Part shown: positions 51,002 to 60,341 of the stretch, piece by piece
How positions within the stretch are numbered: position 1 is the stretch's first letter
How the letters are laid out: each line of letters starts with the position of its first letter
Assembly: GCA_025699075.1 (NCBI GenBank)
Contig: JAILWG010000003.1
Location: 62,001-126,000, forward strand
DNA: 64,000 nucleotides
Direction of reading: 5' to 3'
From: Candidatus Nitrosopumilus sp.
Lineage (GTDB): Archaea; Thermoproteota; Nitrososphaeria; Nitrososphaerales; Nitrosopumilaceae
Notes under the pieces: generated by a model
Database searches by the model: none
What the model was told of the DNA's origin: nothing
The model's input: the letters and a program-made list of their open reading frames with translations, nothing else
Program-made: the position numbers and the translations under genes

Positions 51002-51512
51002 TGAATATCCTCCTTCTGAGGATACTTTTTTCATCGCAAACAATATTGAAAATGAAAAAGGAAATTATGCTTTAGATGTTGGAAGTGGATCCGGATATCT
51101 TACAAAATTGCTTTCTGAAAATTTTTCCTTTGTAGTTGGAACTGATATCAATTGTGAAGTATTACAAAAACAATCTTCTTACAAAACAAAAAACTTGGTC
51201 TGCTGTAATGGGTCAGACGCACTAAAGATAAAATTTGATTTTATTGTTTGCAACCTCCCATATCTTGCTACTAATGAAATCATAGATATTGCAACAGATG
51301 GTGGGGCAGAAGGATTTGAGATCCCAAAAAAAATTTTTGATTCAGCATACCAGAATCTCAAAGAAAATGGGAAATTTGTCTTTGTGACCTCATCGCTATC
51401 CAACTATCAAAAACTCATAGATTACGCACAAAAACTAGGCTTGAAGACAAAAATTATTGCAAGAAAGAAGCTTTTCTTTGAGGAATTAATTCTTGTTGAA
51501 GCTCTAAACTAA
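50970..51512 (+). CDS. HemK/PrmC-like release-factor glutamine methyltransferase
   Basis: A 180-residue SAM methyltransferase. Seen: PPSEDTFFIANNI at the start, LDVGSGSGYLTKLLSE (SAM site) and the catalytic FIVCNLPYLATNEI. Archaeal members, with Trm112, methylate the GGQ motif of aRF1. No ATG is available in frame; TTG at 50970, 50976 or 50991 would start the protein inside ksgA. This end of the gene is the least certain part. Confidence 0.85.
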   Translation: MSLQTKSLKNDEYPPSEDTFFIANNIENEKGNYALDVGSGSGYLTKLLSENFSFVVGTDINCEVLQKQSSYKTKNLVCCNGSDALKIKFDFIVCNLPYLATNEIIDIATDGGAEGFEIPKKIFDSAYQNLKENGKFVFVTSSLSNYQKLIDYAQKLGLKTKIIARKKLFFEELILVEALN

Positions 51513-51808
51513 ATTTGTATTTTGTTATTTGGAAATTTTTGAAAATTAATTTGTAGCTTTTTTATTGTTACACTTTTTGAAATAAAATTTAAAATTTTGA
51601 AAAAATGAATTTGTAATATTTCAAATGTTACAAACTAGCTAAAATGATAAATACTTTTGAAAAATTTTTTGTTAGTTAAAGTAATAACATAACATGTTCT
51701 TAGCTAACCTTAAATTTGATTTGCAAAATTTTTTTGAAAATTTTATTAATTCCCAAAAATGAGAAAATCTAGTTTGTTTTTAATATTACACTTTTTTCTT
51801 CTTTGTCA
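51513..51808. other. AT-rich intergenic leader
   Basis: About 300 bases with no supported gene and extreme A+T content, full of AAATTTTTGAAAATTTT-like strings. It precedes a secreted protein gene, which may have a long upstream region or an AT-rich protein-binding tract. Confidence 0.5.
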
Positions 51809-52717
51809 ATGACTAAAACAATATGGACAATGACTATCTCTACTATTCTTTTAGCTGGACTAGTTGCACCTGCATTTACAAGCAATGCATTTGCAACAGA
51901 GCTTGTAGTTAACGGTAGTTTTGAAGAACCAAACATTGCTCCAAATACTTGGACAGTATTTCCTTCAATTCCAGGATGGGGACTATCATTTGGACATTCA
52001 ATTGAAGTTCGCGATAATGTTGTAGGAACTGCTTCTGATGGTGATCAATTTGTTGAGCTTGATAGCTACAGTAACAGTGGCATGTCTCAAACAATTACCA
52101 CAGTACCAGGATACATCTACTCATTCTCCTTTGATTACAGTCCAAGAATCAATCAACCAGCCTCCACCAATACCATTGAAGCATACTGGGATGGAAATCT
52201 CATTGCAACATTGACAGGTGAAGGATCAAACATCAATGTTTGGAGTACTGAAACATTCAATGTTGCTGCAACAGCAAGTTCAACTGTTATTGAATTCAGA
52301 GCAGCAGGAACAAGTGATAGATTAGGAGGGAACATAGACAATGTCAGTGTCACCCTATCAACTGCAGTAATAGAAATCGATATCAAACCAGGTAGTTATC
52401 CTAGCAGCGTTAGTTGCAAGAATGACAAAGGTGTTGTTCCAGTAGCAGTATTTGGTTCTGATGAATTTGACGCATCAACTATTGACGTCTACACATTAGA
52501 ATTGAATAGAGAGTTAGTAACTGAATCACATGGCACTGTGCACGTTGAAGATATCAATGATGATGGATTTGATGATGCAGTACTTCATCTAGAAAAAGCT
52601 GAAGTTTGTGATGCAACAGAAGGATATCCTCTAAAAGAAGAATCCACTGCAACATTATCTGGTGAATCTAGCACAGGTTCATTTGAAGGAACAGGCGATA
52701 TCAGAATCGTAAACTAG
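51809..52717 (+). CDS. secreted protein with carbohydrate-binding-like domain
   Basis: About 302 residues from ATG 51809. A signal peptide (1-28, ending AFA) precedes a galactose-binding-like sandwich (about 32-190) beginning ELVVNGSFEEP, the signature of DUF642/PEP-CTERM-type domains, and a C-terminal domain (195-300) with two Cys and an acidic, EF-hand-like loop (DINDDGFDD) that may bind calcium. It probably functions at the cell surface. Confidence 0.8.
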   Translation: MTKTIWTMTISTILLAGLVAPAFTSNAFATELVVNGSFEEPNIAPNTWTVFPSIPGWGLSFGHSIEVRDNVVGTASDGDQFVELDSYSNSGMSQTITTVPGYIYSFSFDYSPRINQPASTNTIEAYWDGNLIATLTGEGSNINVWSTETFNVAATASSTVIEFRAAGTSDRLGGNIDNVSVTLSTAVIEIDIKPGSYPSSVSCKNDKGVVPVAVFGSDEFDASTIDVYTLELNRELVTESHGTVHVEDINDDGFDDAVLHLEKAEVCDATEGYPLKEESTATLSGESSTGSFEGTGDIRIVN

Positions 52718-52798
52718 AAAAATTTATTTTTTCTTTTTTATTTTTTAATCTAGAATGCGTAATCTATTTTTTCGCTTAAACCAATAATTTATCAGGAT

Positions 52799-53830
52799 TT
52801 ACTTTCTTAGCTTTTCTTTTGCATAAGTAATGATGGCATCTGTCATTTGAGTTGTTCCAGCATTTCCGCCAATATCCCAAGTAACTGCCTTTCCTTCATT
52901 GATTACTTGCTCTGTTGCAGCAAATATTGCGTCTCTGACATCTTTTTCTCCCATGTAATCTGCCATCCACGCACCTGACAAAACCGTTGCAGTTGGATTT
53001 ACTTTATTTTGTCCTGCAAATTGTGGTGCACTTCCATGTGCTGCCTCAAACATTGCATAATTGTCTCCAATATTTGCTGAATAAATTAATCCAATAGAAC
53101 CAACAAGTGCTGATGCAAGCTCGGAAATAATATCCATAAATAAATTGGTACTAACTAAAACTGCGCCATTAAATTGTTCAGTAGCTATTACCATTTGTTG
53201 TGCCATGTTGTCAATGTAAATCTCAGATAATTCTATTCCAGTTCCTTCAACTGCCTTTTGGGTTTCCTCCCAGAAAATTCCGTCAGTTTGTTTTAGGATG
53301 TTTCTTTTTGTAATTGCAACCATTTTTTTCATATTGTTTCTGTTAGCCCAGTCTACAGCTGAATCAACTAATCGTCTACTACCATGTCTTGTAATTTTTC
53401 TAATTGCAATTGCGGCATCATCAGTAATTTTTGCCTCTACGCCAGTGTAGAGTCCTTCAGTTGCTTCTCTGAAACATACACAATCCAGTTTTCTATCTGG
53501 CGTTAATCTGTCATAAGTTTTAGTTGGTCTAATATTTGCATAAAGATCAAATTTTTGTCTTAATGTAACTGCAACACTTCTAGGTGCACCTGGAACTGGA
53601 ATTGTTGTAGTTGGACCCTTAAAACAGCAATCTGCTTCCTCCAATATTTTCATAGTTGCATCAGGAATGTACGATGCATCTTTTCTACCATTTTTGTCCC
53701 ATTGCTCTGAGCCTGCTTCACAAAGAATTAACTCTGATTGAAAGTTACACTCCTTTAGGACTCTGAGCATTGAATCAACGACTTCTGGTCCGATGCCATC
53801 TCCTTTCATTACTGCGGCTTTTTTACTCAA
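52799..53830 (-). CDS. isocitrate/isopropylmalate dehydrogenase family enzyme
   Basis: A 343-residue NAD(P)-dependent beta-decarboxylating dehydrogenase. Seen: MKGDGIGPEVVD, TLRQKFDLYANIRPTKTYD (substrate loop), GLYTGVE, and NIGDNYAMFEAAHGSAPQFAGQ. The substrate loop and the absence of a leucine cluster nearby favour isocitrate dehydrogenase (TCA cycle) over isopropylmalate, but homoisocitrate or isopropylmalate use cannot be excluded from sequence alone. Confidence 0.88.
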   Translation of the reverse strand: MSKKAAVMKGDGIGPEVVDSMLRVLKECNFQSELILCEAGSEQWDKNGRKDASYIPDATMKILEEADCCFKGPTTTIPVPGAPRSVAVTLRQKFDLYANIRPTKTYDRLTPDRKLDCVCFREATEGLYTGVEAKITDDAAIAIRKITRHGSRRLVDSAVDWANRNNMKKMVAITKRNILKQTDGIFWEETQKAVEGTGIELSEIYIDNMAQQMVIATEQFNGAVLVSTNLFMDIISELASALVGSIGLIYSANIGDNYAMFEAAHGSAPQFAGQNKVNPTATVLSGAWMADYMGEKDVRDAIFAATEQVINEGKAVTWDIGGNAGTTQMTDAIITYAKEKLRK

Positions 53831-53942
53831 AACTGCATGATTTCGAGGTGCTTATTATTTAATTCTACCTTGAATTTGAAACTCCTTTCTACATACTTTC
53901 TATAGAGATGATTTAATACCTAATTTGATAAATAATCTTCAA

Positions 53943-54689
53943 ATGCAGATAGTTCAAATCTCTGATCTACATGTTGGTTCTCAATTTCTACAAGAAAAAT
54001 TTGACATTTTAGTTGATGAAGTAAATCAACTAAATCCTGATGTCATTATAGTCACAGGTGATTTAACAAATGAAGGATTAATGAAAGAATACGAAGAATG
54101 TAAATCTCTATTAGCAAAATTTGATACAAAAAAAATTATTACAATAAGTGGGAATCATGATTATAGAAACACTGGTTATCTTTTATTCAAAAAATTCTTT
54201 CCGTTTGAATCTGTAAACGAATTAGATGATGATGTAGTTTTAGTTACTGTTGGAACAGCTAGACCTGATAGAAATGAGGGCGAGGTAGGATATAGACAGA
54301 ATTTGTGGTTAGAGAGAACCATGAAAAAATACAAAGACAAAGTCAAGATTGTTGCAATGCATCATCATCTAATTGCAATTCCTGATACTGGTTCTGATCA
54401 ACTAACTGTTGTTGATGCAGGTGATGTACTACGAACGATATTGGATTCTAAAGTTGATGTGGTTTTATGTGGACATAAGCATAGACCATGGGCTTGGAAT
54501 TTTAGATCTCTTACTGTTGTGAATGCCGGAACTGCTACGTCTGAACGTGTTCGAGGATTTTTTGATAATACTTACAATATTCTTACAATTAATAACAAAA
54601 AAGTTCAGGTTGATCTCAAAATTGTGGGTGGAAAAAGACTTCCAATTGATGAAATTGTGAACAATTACAGCCAATTTGCTGACGAATGA
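53943..54689 (+). CDS. calcineurin-like metallophosphoesterase
   Basis: About 248 residues from ATG 53943 (TTG 53925 would add six). All five motifs are present: ISDLHVG, VTGDLTNEG, SGNHDY, MHHH and CGHKHRPW, ligating two metal ions. It resembles cyclic-nucleotide phosphodiesterases and Mre11-type folds, with the substrate unknown. The gene stands alone before tRNA-Ser. Confidence 0.87.
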   Translation: MQIVQISDLHVGSQFLQEKFDILVDEVNQLNPDVIIVTGDLTNEGLMKEYEECKSLLAKFDTKKIITISGNHDYRNTGYLLFKKFFPFESVNELDDDVVLVTVGTARPDRNEGEVGYRQNLWLERTMKKYKDKVKIVAMHHHLIAIPDTGSDQLTVVDAGDVLRTILDSKVDVVLCGHKHRPWAWNFRSLTVVNAGTATSERVRGFFDNTYNILTINNKKVQVDLKIVGGKRLPIDEIVNNYSQFADE

Positions 54690-54722
54690 ATTTATTTACA
54701 GATAACTTCTAGCCCTCTTTAT

Positions 54723-54806
54723 GCGGGGGTCGCCTAGCCTGGTAGGGCGTAGGATTGCTAATCCTATGTCCGCAAGGACACGGGGGTTCAAATCCCCCTC
54801 CCCGCG
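54723..54806 (+). tRNA. tRNA-Ser (anticodon GCT)
   Basis: A class II tRNA with a 7-bp acceptor stem (GCGGGGG with TCCCCGC, one G-T pair), D-arm, anticodon stem TAGGA/TCCTA enclosing TTGCTAA with anticodon GCT, a long variable arm (GTCCGCAAGGAC), and T-arm GGGGG-TTCAAAT-CCCCC. Discriminator base is G. CCA is encoded at 54807-54809. No intron is seen. Confidence 0.97.
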
Positions 54807-54844
54807 CCATTAAAACTTAATAGACCGATTTGAGAAGTTTTTTC

Positions 54845-55006
54845 ATGGGACGAAGAAAAACACAAAAGATAATTCGTACTGGTCCAAAAAACGCCACTAC
54901 TGGAATGTGTCCTATTTGTAAAACAATTGGCAAAATTTTCATTCTTGGCTCCCCTGGAGAAGAGAGAGCAAAATGCGAAAAATGTCGTCAAGAATTTGAA
55001 TTATAG
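54845..55006 (+). CDS. Elf1-like transcription elongation zinc protein
   Basis: A 53-residue protein beginning MGRRKTQKIIRTGPK, then CPIC and CEKC as a four-cysteine zinc ribbon and a short end FEL. A basic MGRRK start with CPxC and Cx2C resembles eukaryotic Elf1 and its archaeal homologues, which bind RNA polymerase during elongation. Length is short but similar to archaeal forms. Confidence 0.65.
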   Translation: MGRRKTQKIIRTGPKNATTGMCPICKTIGKIFILGSPGEERAKCEKCRQEFEL

Positions 55007-55083
55007 TTCAAAACTCTCCCCAGCCTGTATATCTAGAAATTTACCAATAACTTTTTAAGACAATTTTTTGTTGATAGATAATC

Positions 55084-55254
55084 ATGAGTTCAGAAGCTGA
55101 AACCATTTATGAGAGAGTTGCAAAACTTGAAGACGAAATTGCATTGCTCAGAAGTGAAGTTGATATTCTAAAAAGAGCATTAAGAAACAAAATTGCTCGT
55201 CATGAAATATCAATGATCAAGAAAGGCGCAGACGTAGAATCTATTATTGATTAA
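55084..55254 (+). CDS. coiled-coil microprotein (56 residues)
   Basis: MSSEAETIYERVAKLEDEIA continues as a helix with regular Leu/Ile heptads to residue 35 (LLRSEVDILKRAL) and then a basic part. No known family. Its stop overlaps the SirB1-type gene on the other strand by four bases. Confidence 0.65.
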   Translation: MSSEAETIYERVAKLEDEIALLRSEVDILKRALRNKIARHEISMIKKGADVESIID

Positions 55255-56069
55255 TTTTTTGTCTTTATACTTCTAATCAATTCTAAAATAAAGTCTACAT
55301 CTTCTGCATTTGGATTTATTTCTAAATATTTATTCAAATATTCTAAAGCTAGTTCAGAATTTTGTAATCTCTCTTCCAAAATCCCTTTGTCTCTAATGTC
55401 TTCTGCAGATTCTGGTTCAATTGCTAAAACCATATTTACACATCGTAATGCTTTTTCATAAACAAAAGATTGAACATATGAATTTTTTAAATTTCTAGTA
55501 AGACGAACAAGAATTTGTTCTGGTTTCACTTCATCAAGAAATTCTGGCTGGAATTCTAATTGACCACCATAATTTGCATCAAGTATGTCTTGCAAATCAT
55601 CTACATCTAGTAAACGTCCATCATAAAATGGATCTAAAATCATTTCTTCATTATATTTTACCAGTATGTGGCTTGGAAATCCAACAATCTTTAGATCTAA
55701 TCCAATAAACTTTGCAATTTCTGCATATAGGATTGAAATGGTTATTGGAAGTCCAGTTTTCTTATCGATAACTTCGTTTAAAAAATTATTTTTTGGATTA
55801 TAGTAATCATCATCATCTCCACTGAATCCCAAGTTTTCAAAGAGATGCTCATTTAACATCGAAATCAAATATGTTGGATTTTTGACATCGCTAATTGATT
55901 CCTTGAGAGATTTTCCTATGTGGTTAATTTTTTTAATATATTCATCCACATCAAGATCTGGATATTCCAAAATTTGCGCAAATTTTAGACATTTCTCAAC
56001 CAAGTTAAAACTAGGATTGTTTACAAATGCAATCCACTCTGCAACTAATGGATCAAATTTTTCTTCCAA
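55251..56069 (-). CDS. SirB1-type transglutaminase-fold protein with TPR
   Basis: A 272-residue protein. Residues 90-180 match the SirB1/transglutaminase-core2 region (NEVIDKKTGLPITISILYAE; GFPSHILVKY; ILDPFYDGRLL). The usual catalytic Cys is not evident, so it may be non-catalytic. C-terminal residues 190-272 have two or three TPR helices. Starts four bases before the end of the upstream gene on the same strand. Confidence 0.78.
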   Translation of the reverse strand: MEEKFDPLVAEWIAFVNNPSFNLVEKCLKFAQILEYPDLDVDEYIKKINHIGKSLKESISDVKNPTYLISMLNEHLFENLGFSGDDDDYYNPKNNFLNEVIDKKTGLPITISILYAEIAKFIGLDLKIVGFPSHILVKYNEEMILDPFYDGRLLDVDDLQDILDANYGGQLEFQPEFLDEVKPEQILVRLTRNLKNSYVQSFVYEKALRCVNMVLAIEPESAEDIRDKGILEERLQNSELALEYLNKYLEINPNAEDVDFILELIRSIKTKN

Positions 56070-56072
56070 TTA

Positions 56073-57296
56073 TCACAAACTCAATTTCTTCAGATATAAT
56101 TGAGGATCCTTTAACTCCCTGGTATTTGGCGGAATTTCTATCATTTTTTTGAAGGTATCTTTGCCTAGTTTTTCGTATATTATTTTTGTAAAGTCCTTGC
56201 CCATACTCTTTCTTACCTGATATGAGGAAAAATCAGTTCCCATAAACGTCGTAAGATAATTCTGAAAGTCACGATCGTCTTTTAAGATATTTTCAATTGC
56301 AAAAGCTGCCATTCCTTCCATTGTAGTAAATGCTGCATGGTGTTGCTGTATTGGGACTAGCCATTTTTTGTAAATTTCTAAAAGTTCTGGAATAGACTCT
56401 CCTATTTTTGGGTCTATCTCTACATGGGTAAATGTCATCACATCTGGTCCAATCTGTTCAATTAAGAAATGATCTGGATTCAAAAAGAAAAACAAGTTAG
56501 CCTTTTTTGCAAATGGAAAATCGTCTGGAACTGCTTGTAATTGACAATATTCTGATAGATTGTTAACTGTTTCAGTGTCTAATGATAAAATAATTTTTGC
56601 CAGTTCTTCATTTATTTTGTTTACCTCCATTGCTGCATTTTTGTTAATTTGTTGAAGATTCTCTTGTGCTGAATGAATCAACTCTTCAAGGACTGTCATT
56701 TTGATTGCTCCCAAGTATCCTGAATTAACATTTTCAAATTTTGCTTCATATGGTTCTCCTTGTTTATGAAGAATGATTTGTGGATATCTTGACAAAATAA
56801 ATTTATTCAAATAAATTACTGAATCAAGATAATCTCCATACGTCGTTGTTATTTTAGAAATGTATTGAATTGCATAAGTTGAATATACTAAATATTTTGC
56901 AGTGTCCTGTTGCATTAACTCTGCAATTCTTTTTAGATCTTCTTTTGCGACAGCATTGAACAATTCTTTAACAAAGTCTTTAGATTCTTTATCTGCAAAC
57001 ACCTTGTCCCCTTTGACCCTCTTTAATTCTGCCAACTCTGGAAATTTCAGTACAATGTTGTCTGGAACTTTTACATTTAGAAACTCCTCGACTTTATTTT
57101 TGAAATCTGGTAGTAGTGAATTTGCTACCTCATCTAATCCCCTGAATTGTACTTTGCTACCAATATCGTCTTTGGCTTTGACTGCTAATTCTATAATCTC
57201 CTTTTCTTCGTTTAATTCGACTGATAATTGACCAAACAACGCCTCTGCAAATTCTTGAAATTCTCCCATTTCGCATAAAATCCAAAAATACTCCAT
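56073..57296 (-). CDS. hypothetical protein with degenerate metalloprotease signature
   Basis: A 407-residue (or 397 from ATG 57266) mostly helical protein. VLEELIHSAQENL occupies the place of an HExxH zinc helix with Glu for the first His, and MEGMAAFAIENIL downstream resembles the third-ligand helix of gluzincins. If this reading is right, the fold is kept but zinc binding is altered. It is co-directional with the SirB1-type gene, with three bases between them. Function unknown. Confidence 0.6.
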   Translation of the reverse strand: MEYFWILCEMGEFQEFAEALFGQLSVELNEEKEIIELAVKAKDDIGSKVQFRGLDEVANSLLPDFKNKVEEFLNVKVPDNIVLKFPELAELKRVKGDKVFADKESKDFVKELFNAVAKEDLKRIAELMQQDTAKYLVYSTYAIQYISKITTTYGDYLDSVIYLNKFILSRYPQIILHKQGEPYEAKFENVNSGYLGAIKMTVLEELIHSAQENLQQINKNAAMEVNKINEELAKIILSLDTETVNNLSEYCQLQAVPDDFPFAKKANLFFFLNPDHFLIEQIGPDVMTFTHVEIDPKIGESIPELLEIYKKWLVPIQQHHAAFTTMEGMAAFAIENILKDDRDFQNYLTTFMGTDFSSYQVRKSMGKDFTKIIYEKLGKDTFKKMIEIPPNTRELKDPQLYLKKLSL

Positions 57297-57363
57297 TTAA
57301 GATTAACTTGATTTCTTATCAAAGAAATTATTAATTCAAAAATTACTGATTTGTTATCTGAAA

Positions 57364-58236
57364 ATGTTAGAATCTAGTCTTGAATTCTTAAGATGTGTTT
57401 GCTGTGGTTCAAAATTAGAACAAACTGTTTTCAAATCTGACAAAGAGATTGTGGAAGGAATTTTAGAATGCAAAAAATGCAATGCCAAGTACCCGATCAT
57501 TGAGAAAATCCCTATATTGTGGAATGATTTTTCGAATTATCTTTCTTTTCGTAAAAAACTAGGCGGTAAGATCTATCATATAATTGAAAATTCCACACTT
57601 AAACAATTTTGCAAAACTGCATTGTTAAAAAATGATCAAATTGGTGATGACCGAACTGCCCTTGAAGAAAGATGGTCAAACATATATCAGAAAAGTAAAT
57701 CCTCGAAATTCTATTCATACATAAAAAAAAATCTTGATCCTGTGAAAAAATCTAATCTTGTTTTGGAATATGGATGTTCAATTGGAATAATGACTTCGTT
57801 TTTAGCCAAATCGCATAAAACGGTATTTGGAATTGATAGATCATTTACAGCTCTGAGATTTGCAAAAAAATCATACAAAGACAACCTTGATTATGTTGTA
57901 GCTGATTTTTTATCTCCTGTATTTGGAAAACAATTTTTTGATCTTGTATTGGCACTAAATGTACTAGAGTTAGTTGAACCAAAAGAATTATTGCAACATA
58001 TCTCAAAACAAATTTCCAACGGGCTTGTCATAATCAGTGATCCATATGACTTTGATAGAGGTATACATTCTGTAAAAAATCCTCTTGATGAAAAATCATT
58101 ACGAATGAATTTGGAGAAATTGGGATTTAAAATAACATCTAAAACAAAAACTCCTATGCATATCCCATGGAATCTAAAACTTGGTCCGCGTACTATGCTA
58201 AACTATGATGTAGACTTGGTAATTTGTAAAAAGTAG
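57364..58236 (+). CDS. class I methyltransferase with N-terminal Trm112-like zinc domain
   Basis: A 290-residue protein. Residues 8-55 hold CVCC and CKKC with PIIEKIPILW, a Trm112-like zinc fold. A SAM methyltransferase domain begins near residue 135 (LVLEYGCSIGIMTSFLAKS; VFGIDRS; DLVLALNVLELVEP). The joining of Trm112-like and catalytic parts suggests self-activation. Substrate unknown. Confidence 0.8.
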   Translation: MLESSLEFLRCVCCGSKLEQTVFKSDKEIVEGILECKKCNAKYPIIEKIPILWNDFSNYLSFRKKLGGKIYHIIENSTLKQFCKTALLKNDQIGDDRTALEERWSNIYQKSKSSKFYSYIKKNLDPVKKSNLVLEYGCSIGIMTSFLAKSHKTVFGIDRSFTALRFAKKSYKDNLDYVVADFLSPVFGKQFFDLVLALNVLELVEPKELLQHISKQISNGLVIISDPYDFDRGIHSVKNPLDEKSLRMNLEKLGFKITSKTKTPMHIPWNLKLGPRTMLNYDVDLVICKK

Positions 58237-58246
58237 AACCTGTATT

Positions 58247-58372
58247 TTACATCACAATTTGGGTATTCTTTGACTGCTCCTTTAGTTTTTTGAACCATGA
58301 TTGAGTTTTTGTATTTATTTCAGTCATTAATTGATTCATCTCACTATGGTATAGTTCGTGTGGATCAGTCAT
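58247..58372 (-). CDS. 41-residue helical microprotein
   Basis: From ATG 58372 the product is MTDPHELYHSEMNQLMTEIN and a basic second half (KTQSWFKKLKEQSKN). One amphipathic helix with little else. It lies close downstream of nothing and may share a promoter region with the gene at 58894 or be independent. Function unknown. Confidence 0.5.
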   Translation of the reverse strand: MTDPHELYHSEMNQLMTEINTKTQSWFKKLKEQSKNTQIVM

Positions 58373-58417
58373 TATGTATGAAATGATTCTTTTATTAATA
58401 AACAGGTGTATGAAATA

Positions 58418-58894
58418 TTAAATCAAGTCTTTCCATATGCCTTGAAAATCATCACTTGGAACTACTGAAACAATTTTGATTTTTCCTAATGGTGTAAGAT
58501 CTTGTCTTTTATCATAATATGTGAATTCGCCTTCTTTATCTGGATATATTGTAATCGTATCTTGTTGACCTGGTTCCAGTAATTTTGTTTGTACATTGAA
58601 TCCCTCAATGTATAGTCTGTGCTGTGTTGTTCCATTGTTAATTACTGTTAGAATGTATGCAAATGAAGTTCGTGACAATAATGTTGGATTTGCATCTCCT
58701 TTGACTCCTTTGATTCCTCTCACTTGAGTTTCTCCATTGATGTCCTCAAAAATTATTGTCTGCTCTACAGTTTCTGCCCAAAAAATTTGAACATGTCTTA
58801 CATTCCCTTGCCCTACAAATGCTATCGTGATGGATAATCCCGCAATTCCTGCTACCATAGCAAGAATAATCCATTTCTTATCATTTGATTTCAA
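58418..58894 (-). CDS. membrane-anchored cupredoxin-like protein without copper ligands
   Basis: A 158-residue protein with an N-terminal membrane segment (about 8-28) and an external beta-sandwich (LTVINNGTTQHRLYIEGFNV; LEPGQQDTITIYPDKEGEFT) like a cupredoxin or CoxII soluble domain. It has no Cys, so no type 1 copper site. Probably a structural member of the fold. Confidence 0.68.
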   Translation of the reverse strand: MKSNDKKWIILAMVAGIAGLSITIAFVGQGNVRHVQIFWAETVEQTIIFEDINGETQVRGIKGVKGDANPTLLSRTSFAYILTVINNGTTQHRLYIEGFNVQTKLLEPGQQDTITIYPDKEGEFTYYDKRQDLTPLGKIKIVSVVPSDDFQGIWKDLI

Positions 58895-59068
58895 TTCTAT
58901 GTAATAATTGACGTTTCTCCTTAAAGAAATTAGGGGTGATTCTCAATTTTTTATCTGGTTTTGCAACTTTACATGTTTGATTGTAACTATTTTTTCTAGC
59001 ATCAAACTAGATAAATGCTAAAGGCATAAAGAACAACAAAGAAATACAGAAAAGATGTTACATATACC

Positions 59069-59368
59069 ATGGCATCAATTATCATAATTCCAATAATTAT
59101 TGTCACTCTAGTTGGGTTGTCTGGATATCTTGTTTACAGGTTTTTGATTTATGACTTGTACTGTAAAAGAATTGTTAATCAATCCCTTCAAAAATACAAT
59201 ATCAAGAAAACTCCATCCCAAATCATCAAAGAGTATTATGAAAACAAGGGGGAAAAAATTTCACACAAAGAAATTCAAAACCTTGAAAAAAATTACAGAC
59301 AAAACGAACCTGAACAATTTCTTGTAATGTACGATGCAATTAGAGAGCATCTTAAAGATAAAGAATAA
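59069..59368 (+). CDS. small membrane-anchored protein
   Basis: A 99-residue protein with one N-terminal membrane segment (about 2-26) and a charged helical cytoplasmic part (YCKRIVNQSLQKYNIKKTPS; HKEIQNLEKNYRQ). No family recognised. It converges with the SPFH gene with a 15-base gap. Confidence 0.6.
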   Translation: MASIIIIPIIIVTLVGLSGYLVYRFLIYDLYCKRIVNQSLQKYNIKKTPSQIIKEYYENKGEKISHKEIQNLEKNYRQNEPEQFLVMYDAIREHLKDKE

Positions 59369-59383
59369 AGTTTTCTAAATTGC

Positions 59384-60247
59384 TTAAGGCTTTACTGGGA
59401 TTTGAATAAATGGTGTTCCACCTTCTCCTACCACCAATGGTAGCTTACCATCCCATGCTTGTGTTTTTAGCCAATCAAGATAATTTGGATTTTCGGCAAG
59501 TGCTCTGTTAATTATGGCAATTGCTTCTGCTTCACCTTTGGCTTCTGCAATGTTTGCATTTGCTAAACCTACTGCATTGGCTTCTGTTTGCCTTGCTTCA
59601 ACTTCAATTCTTCTCAAATCGTTTTCTGCTCTGAGAGCATTTTGTTCTGCTTCGACTTTAGATTCAATTGCTTGAGCAAATAATGGTGAAAATTCAAAAT
59701 CTGTGATTGAAATTACTTCAGTTACAACTTCGAATTGATTTAATCTTTCAGTAATTGCAACTTCAATGTCTTGTTTGACTAGAGGTCTTTTTGTGATTAA
59801 TTCTTCAGCATTATATTTTGCAGTTACTTGTTTTACTGTTTCCTCAATTGCTGGCTGAATTACTCTATTTTCATAATCAAGTCCTAAATTCTTGTATAGT
59901 CTGTGCACTGCTTCTTTTTCTGGATGATAATTGACAGTCACTGTAGTTTCAACTGTTTGCAAATCTCTAGATGCACTACGGGCATCACTTGCGTACTTTA
60001 GTGTACGAACTTCAATGTTGACTACTTCATCTTGAAATGGAACCACAAAATGTAATCCTTCTTCAAGTGGGGGCTGTGTAAGATCAACTGCACTCCAATG
60101 TAATAGAACTCCTCTGTGACCTGAATCAACAATCTTTACAGAAGCTGATGCTACCACTCCAATAATTATAAGAATGACAATTGCGACTGCAATACCTTTT
60201 GCTGCACTCATATTCACATTAACTGAAGGAGATTGATACTTTGACAA
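59384..60247 (-). CDS. SPFH/prohibitin-family membrane protein
   Basis: A 287-residue protein with one N-terminal membrane segment (about 15-37), a band-7 domain (DSGHRGVLLHWSAV; YNAEELITKRPLVKQDIEVA) and a long coiled coil (VEAEQNALRAENDLRRIEVE). Prohibitins form large ring assemblies and scaffold proteases or other complexes. No NfeD or FtsH is adjacent here. Confidence 0.9.
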   Translation of the reverse strand: MSKYQSPSVNVNMSAAKGIAVAIVILIIIGVVASASVKIVDSGHRGVLLHWSAVDLTQPPLEEGLHFVVPFQDEVVNIEVRTLKYASDARSASRDLQTVETTVTVNYHPEKEAVHRLYKNLGLDYENRVIQPAIEETVKQVTAKYNAEELITKRPLVKQDIEVAITERLNQFEVVTEVISITDFEFSPLFAQAIESKVEAEQNALRAENDLRRIEVEARQTEANAVGLANANIAEAKGEAEAIAIINRALAENPNYLDWLKTQAWDGKLPLVVGEGGTPFIQIPVKP

Positions 60248-60341
60248 TGTATACAGTGGTACATCTTCTACTATTATACCAATCTATAATGATCCTTCAG
60301 AAATTGGAGATTTCACTTCTCAACAAATTTATGCTATCACT

